DNA from: Limnoperna fortunei
Taxonomy: Eukaryota; Mollusca; Bivalvia; Mytilida; Modiolidae
DNA: 64,000 bases
Direction of reading: 5' to 3'
Assembly: GCA_944474755.1 (NCBI GenBank)
Contig: OX104112.1
Location: 56,277,176 to 56,341,175, forward strand
The translations under genes were made by a program, and so were the position numbers. Below the pieces are notes generated by a model. That model saw only the letters and a list, made by a program, of their open reading frames with translations, searched no databases and had not been told where the DNA came from. This document shows positions 63,201 to 64,000 of this stretch, piece by piece; position 1 is the stretch's first letter; each line of letters starts with the position of its first letter.

Positions 63201-64000
63201 GTCAGAGGCTGTATATGTAATTGTCCCTTACTCTCGGTGGGGCCTCGGTGGCCGAGTGGTCAAGGTAGTTCGTCTACTATTGATCACGTGGTCTGTCAAC
63301 ACTGAGATTGCGGGTTCGATTCTCACTGCAGGCAGGGTGTACTCGACTCCAATCTTAATTGACAAGAATTGCCAGTTTTCCTACCGAAGGTCGGGGGTTT
63401 TCTCCGGGTACTTCGGCTTCCTCTGCCAATAAAAACTGGACGCCATGATATAGCTGAAAAATTGCTGAAAGTGGCGTTAAACACCATCAAACAAACAAAC
63501 CCTTACTCTCGGTTTTCGTTATAGTTTTGTGACTGTCATGTAGCACCTATGTATAACATACATGTACATGTCAGACAAACGAAATTGTTTTATTATATAC
63601 TTAAAATCAAATTAATAATTGTTTTAGTATATAAGTATATCGATTCATTTTCGAAAATGTAATACTGCTAATTTGTATATTTCAGAGCTTTTTGGATAAT
63701 AAAATAAAGCGTATATGTCTGGATTTCATGGGAAATGACCTTGATAAACCCAAGAGGTAATGTTTTTAATGTTAATTTTATTATTATATAGACTTACTTT
63801 GTTGAAGACAAATTATTGAAATAAGTAATATTTGATGATATTATTTGCAAAAATAAATTGAAGTTTGAATTACGAACTGTAAAGTACTTTAAATCAAAGA
63901 GAATTAATAGTAAAATAAGTAGGCATACAACGAGAATCAAAATAACTTTACATTACATTTTATACATTTATAGTGAGGACAATCTGGCAAAAATAGAAGT
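44711..64000 (+). CDS. DEG/ENaC family sodium channel subunit, nine coding exons, 3' end outside the window
   Basis: Seen: join 44711-45254, 56227-56458, 57004-57110, 60657-60820, 61198-61414, 61546-61612, 62679-62736, 63686-63756, 63974-64000+, about 495 residues, all phases consistent. The order is an intracellular N terminus, TM1 (about 76-98), post-TM1 motif EFPSVTICNRNPIR (119-132), a finger region, YGNCFTFN, SGPLMGLSLELN, the TRLPPPHGNC region and a cysteine-rich thumb (CMKSCQQNVWKERCGC, CETKCPPPC, AKWPSDDYA). Family knowledge: trimeric, amiloride-sensitive, voltage-independent Na+ channels gated by peptides, protons or mechanical force. TM2 and the selectivity filter lie beyond the edge. 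Odd: the usual His-Gly gating motif before TM1 reads Thr-Ala (62-63). The gating stimulus cannot be told. Confidence 0.88.
45370..45615 (+). mobile_element. Old S1 SINE relic
   Basis: Ordered matches: TTTACTACTGATCAAGTG, TGTCAACACTGAGGTTGC, GAACTGGTTTTCACCGGGTTCTC, CCAAATAAAAACTAGCCGCCATGA. Diverged. Confidence 0.65.
45715..45972 (+). repeat. Mussel-type dispersed repeat
   Basis: Contains GTCAGCACCGAAGTGTGAATACTGGGC, GTCATCAAGATACTAAGG and GCGCCAGAAGCGCGTTTCGTC, an order I recognise from many mussel sequences. Fragments also lie at 31300-31410 and 2160-2225 (-). Confidence 0.6.
45975..47835 (-). mobile_element. LINE A, 3' part: reverse transcriptase and C-terminal domain
   Basis: An open frame of 560 codons at 47774-46092 continues upstream to the junction at about 47836. 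It has the RT motifs FIDFRKAFDTIW (58-69), GVRQGENLSPFLF (116-128) and the catalytic YADD (169-172). A thumb (YLGLLM) and a zinc-like C-terminal motif CTFCN-x-H-x-C follow. The 3' end shows AATAAAGAATCAGAATCAGA, a short simple-repeat tail. The frame is uninterrupted over this stretch, so the element is fairly young. It is a non-LTR retrotransposon lying antisense in the DEG/ENaC intron; the clade is not assigned. Confidence 0.87.
47836..48912 (-). mobile_element. LINE B: 5'-truncated LINE inserted inside LINE A
   Basis: A 259-codon frame at 48802-48023 encodes the C-terminal region of a different LINE, with PTKMLLFQWK and CNACMQDETYLHYFIEC as in L1/Tx1-like elements. A poly(A) tail (21 T on the + strand at 47839-47859) ends it. 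An 8 bp duplication TTGTTTTT (47836-47843 and 48905-48912) overlaps the tail. LINE A resumes at both sides with no loss. Its 5' half and reverse-transcriptase core are absent. Confidence 0.85.
48905..49413 (-). mobile_element. LINE A, 5' part (fragment upstream of RT core)
   Basis: The frame contains KQFWNILNKLNR, NGPITNEEVKQAI, NNKAAGIDDVLNEYLKN and VPENWLIGIIKPIYKN, the typical start of a LINE RT domain. It matches the continuation on the other side of LINE B (NKGDKSNPDNFRAITLIS). The endonuclease is missing, so LINE A is 5' truncated near 49413. Confidence 0.85.
50773..51030 (-). mobile_element. S1 SINE, full length, with target duplication
   Basis: Minus-strand copy with intact box B (AGAATCGAACC), box A (CCACTCGGCCACC) and 3' domain. 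The 13 bp duplication CGTACGCTGTTGT is at 50760-50772 and 51031-51043. Confidence 0.9.
54015..54370 (+). repeat. Dispersed repeat family D, best copy 2
   Basis: Matches 16890-17225: AGTATTCCAGCTATATTCAGGACG, TTGACTGCCACTGAAAAAG, CGCGGTCAGGCTTTCCGTAT, GACAACCGCCC. Confidence 0.6.
55075..55525 (+). pseudogene. Decayed Tc1/mariner transposase
   Basis: Frameshifted remnants in order: YRSRRPMKRPLLTHRH (start of catalytic domain), DDNDRPHHN (second Asp motif), NPDLNPI*HLWDTIGG (third acidic motif with a stop in place of Glu). Stops and frameshifts rule out activity. Terminal repeats were not found. Confidence 0.75.
56227..56458 (+). CDS. DEG/ENaC exon 2: finger region
   Basis: After TTTGTAG, in phase 1. 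It ends with LVSCSFRGMQCSPE, a standard ENaC/ASIC landmark (CxFxGxxC). The donor is CCT GA|GTATGC (phase 2). Confidence 0.87.
57004..57110 (+). CDS. DEG/ENaC exon 3 with a GC donor
   Basis: Encodes NFTYVHNVKYGNCFTFN and ends SGPLMG. Phase and homology require the donor GATGG|GCAAGT at 57111, a non-canonical GC-AG intron with otherwise consensus context. Confidence 0.85.
57698..57763 (+). mobile_element. S1 SINE, 5' part, interrupted by LINE C
   Basis: GGCCTCGATGGCCGAGTGG and AGTAGTTCGTCTACTA match the S1 head. The remainder of the SINE resumes at about 60272 after a 2.5 kb insertion. Confidence 0.75.
58085..59395 (+). CDS. LINE C ORF: 2A-like motif, PHD-like finger and EEP endonuclease (frameshifted at its end)
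   Basis: 436 codons. Residues 1-18 form a hydrophobic leader. Residues 87-94 are DIELNPGP, the 2A ribosome-skipping consensus, preceded by a hydrophobic LLYVSMLLLANAN. Cysteines 105, 108, 121, 124, 132, 154 and 157 form a PHD-like finger in which the usual His (129) is Tyr. Residues 220-430 are an apurinic-type endonuclease: N224, E252 (GTESWL), IIGGDFNFPG (357-366), TLDLILTN (409-416). The final SDH motif is lost by a small deletion near 59370, so the enzyme is predicted dead. Family knowledge: several animal CR1/Rex1-like LINEs carry 2A at this position. Confidence 0.83.
   Translation: MIFNLTFGILLLLVITTSQRPKRILVTSKETSELNFIFLREAPSINEYNHLIVNLIKRRRSTINPQNICNISFLLYVSMLLLANANDIELNPGPGTKNSTREYLCGTCDKTVDWEDRGIICATCDQWYYAGCQNVHTMSYEQLGDSEPNISWHCIICKNPNYSYTIHDHFSLESAGNIPSHHSSTNDTIPLSPDRINIKSMLFSTLNRTTSPSKGYTPFKILNINFKSIKSKLCRLDNIIDSIKPDIIIGTESWLDKDIKDSEICLNGYTLHRKDRSNRTQRTGGGVLIAVKKEYNSELVSELDTDCEIVWSKIDLKGNGSVYICSYYRRHVTDEESIKHFETSIIRASSITNATLIIGGDFNFPGWNWKENTLKNNVAAHNLYVDFMDIINNNALVQLVEDPTRQHNTLDLILTNRPGKVLRTDTMPGISIQSLT
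58343..58366 (+). other. 2A-type ribosome-skipping motif
   Basis: Encodes D-I-E-L-N-P-G-P, matching D-x-E-x-N-P-G-P exactly. Translation is expected to skip the bond between Gly93 and Pro94, releasing a 93-residue leader protein from the PHD-endonuclease part. Confidence 0.8.
60272..60500 (+). mobile_element. S1 SINE, 3' part, after LINE C
   Basis: ATTGATCACGCGGTCTGTCAAC through CAGTTTTCCTACCGAAGGTC to TGAAAGTGGCGTTAAACACC. It completes the head at 57698-57763. Confidence 0.8.
60657..60820 (+). CDS. DEG/ENaC exon 4 with a GC donor
   Basis: Starts after ATTTCAG with LSLELNIQQHEYI and runs through GVRVLIHSRG to SAGIKL. It ends CTG|GCAAGT at 60821, phase 0. The nearby GTAATT would shift the next exon out of frame. 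Confidence 0.85.
61198..61414 (+). CDS. DEG/ENaC exon 5: thumb, cysteine-rich
   Basis: Opens TEVTRLPPPHGNC and carries CMKSCQQNVWKERCGC, matching the conserved cysteine cluster. The donor is TCT A|GTACGT. Confidence 0.87.
61546..61612 (+). CDS. DEG/ENaC exon 6
   Basis: A 67 nt exon: QCLLDASDALLECETKCPPPC, the second thumb cysteine cluster. The donor is TGT TT|GTAAGT. Confidence 0.85.
61613..62678 (+). other. DEG/ENaC intron with a family D repeat fragment
   Basis: No coding. About 62075-62190 (TCCGCGATCAGGTTTGTAGTAT, ATCCGCCCCTGGGGACG) is a fragment of dispersed family D. Confidence 0.45.
62679..62736 (+). CDS. DEG/ENaC exon 7
   Basis: A 58 nt exon: ERKYEPLISMAKWPSDDYA, including the conserved A-x-WP. 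It runs from TATTCCAG| to GCC|GTATGT. Confidence 0.84.
62915..63008 (+). mobile_element. Truncated, internally deleted S1 SINE
   Basis: GGGGCCTCGGTGGC jumps straight to TATTGATCATGTG, losing the box A half of the head. It ends near CAGTCGAGATTAAAAC. Confidence 0.65.
63239..63499 (+). mobile_element. S1 SINE, full length, youngest-looking copy
   Basis: Intact box A (TGGCCGAGTGG) and box B (GGTTCGATTCT), full body and 3' domain. The 14 bp duplication CCCTTACTCTCGGT at 63225-63238 and 63500-63513 is perfect. It lies in the intron before DEG/ENaC exon 8. Confidence 0.92.
63686..63756 (+). CDS. DEG/ENaC exon 8
   Basis: A 71 nt exon with correct phases: SFLDNKIKRICLDFMGNDLD. It is less conserved in the family, which is usual for the region before the wrist. 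Confidence 0.75.
63974..64000 (+). CDS. DEG/ENaC exon 9, cut by the window edge
   Basis: Follows TTTATAG in phase 2 and reads SEDNLAKIEV, matching the start of the pre-TM2 segment (NLAKLxV) in the family. TM2 should follow. Confidence 0.75.

Overview
The window looks like AT-rich nuclear DNA of a marine bivalve, most likely a mussel-like mollusc. The evidence is long introns with GT-AG (and two GC-AG) junctions, animal-type multidomain genes, and many molluscan-style tRNA-headed SINEs and LINEs. Several dispersed repeats here resemble ones I recognise from mussel genomes. No bacterial, organellar or viral segment is visible. Gene models were built by hand from splice sites, reading phase and family motifs, without any database search.

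Region 1 (1-16.3 kb) carries one complete gene on the + strand, 14 coding exons from 4569 to 16079. It encodes a predicted type I membrane protein of about 761 residues: signal peptide, NIDO (nidogen-like) domain, nine EGF-like domains each on its own phase 1 exon, one transmembrane helix and a short cytoplasmic tail. Three of the EGF exons plus their introns are a recent tandem triplication. The third copy carries a 1.29 kb inverted-repeat transposon, and the two older introns still show what the empty site looked like. A second palindromic element of 395 bp sits in a later intron.

Region 2 (16.3-33.7 kb) is gene-poor. It holds a 2.9 kb element with terminal arrays of an AACGTT-centred repeat, a degenerate reverse-transcriptase relic, a 120 bp palindrome and a diverged duplicate of the start of the window. 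Region 3 (33.7-34.8 kb, - strand) is a small secreted-protein gene resembling the Rapunzel / SE-cephalotoxin-like group. It is interrupted by one in-frame TAG. Region 4 (35-43 kb) is a dense repeat cluster: tandem duplications, two SINE families sharing a 3' tail, and a 3.85 kb interval bounded by Tc1/mariner-like ends with GACGGATT-type subterminal repeats.

Region 5 (44.4 kb to the right edge, + strand) is a DEG/ENaC (amiloride-sensitive type) ion-channel gene. Nine coding exons are visible and the gene runs off the window before TM2. Its 11 kb first coding intron holds a LINE nested inside another LINE, a SINE and a Tc1/mariner transposase relic. Its third intron holds an internally deleted CR1-like LINE whose first ORF carries a 2A-type ribosome-skipping motif and a PHD-like finger. 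The two protein genes have no obvious functional link. What dominates the window is transposon traffic through introns, and several nested insertions give a relative chronology.
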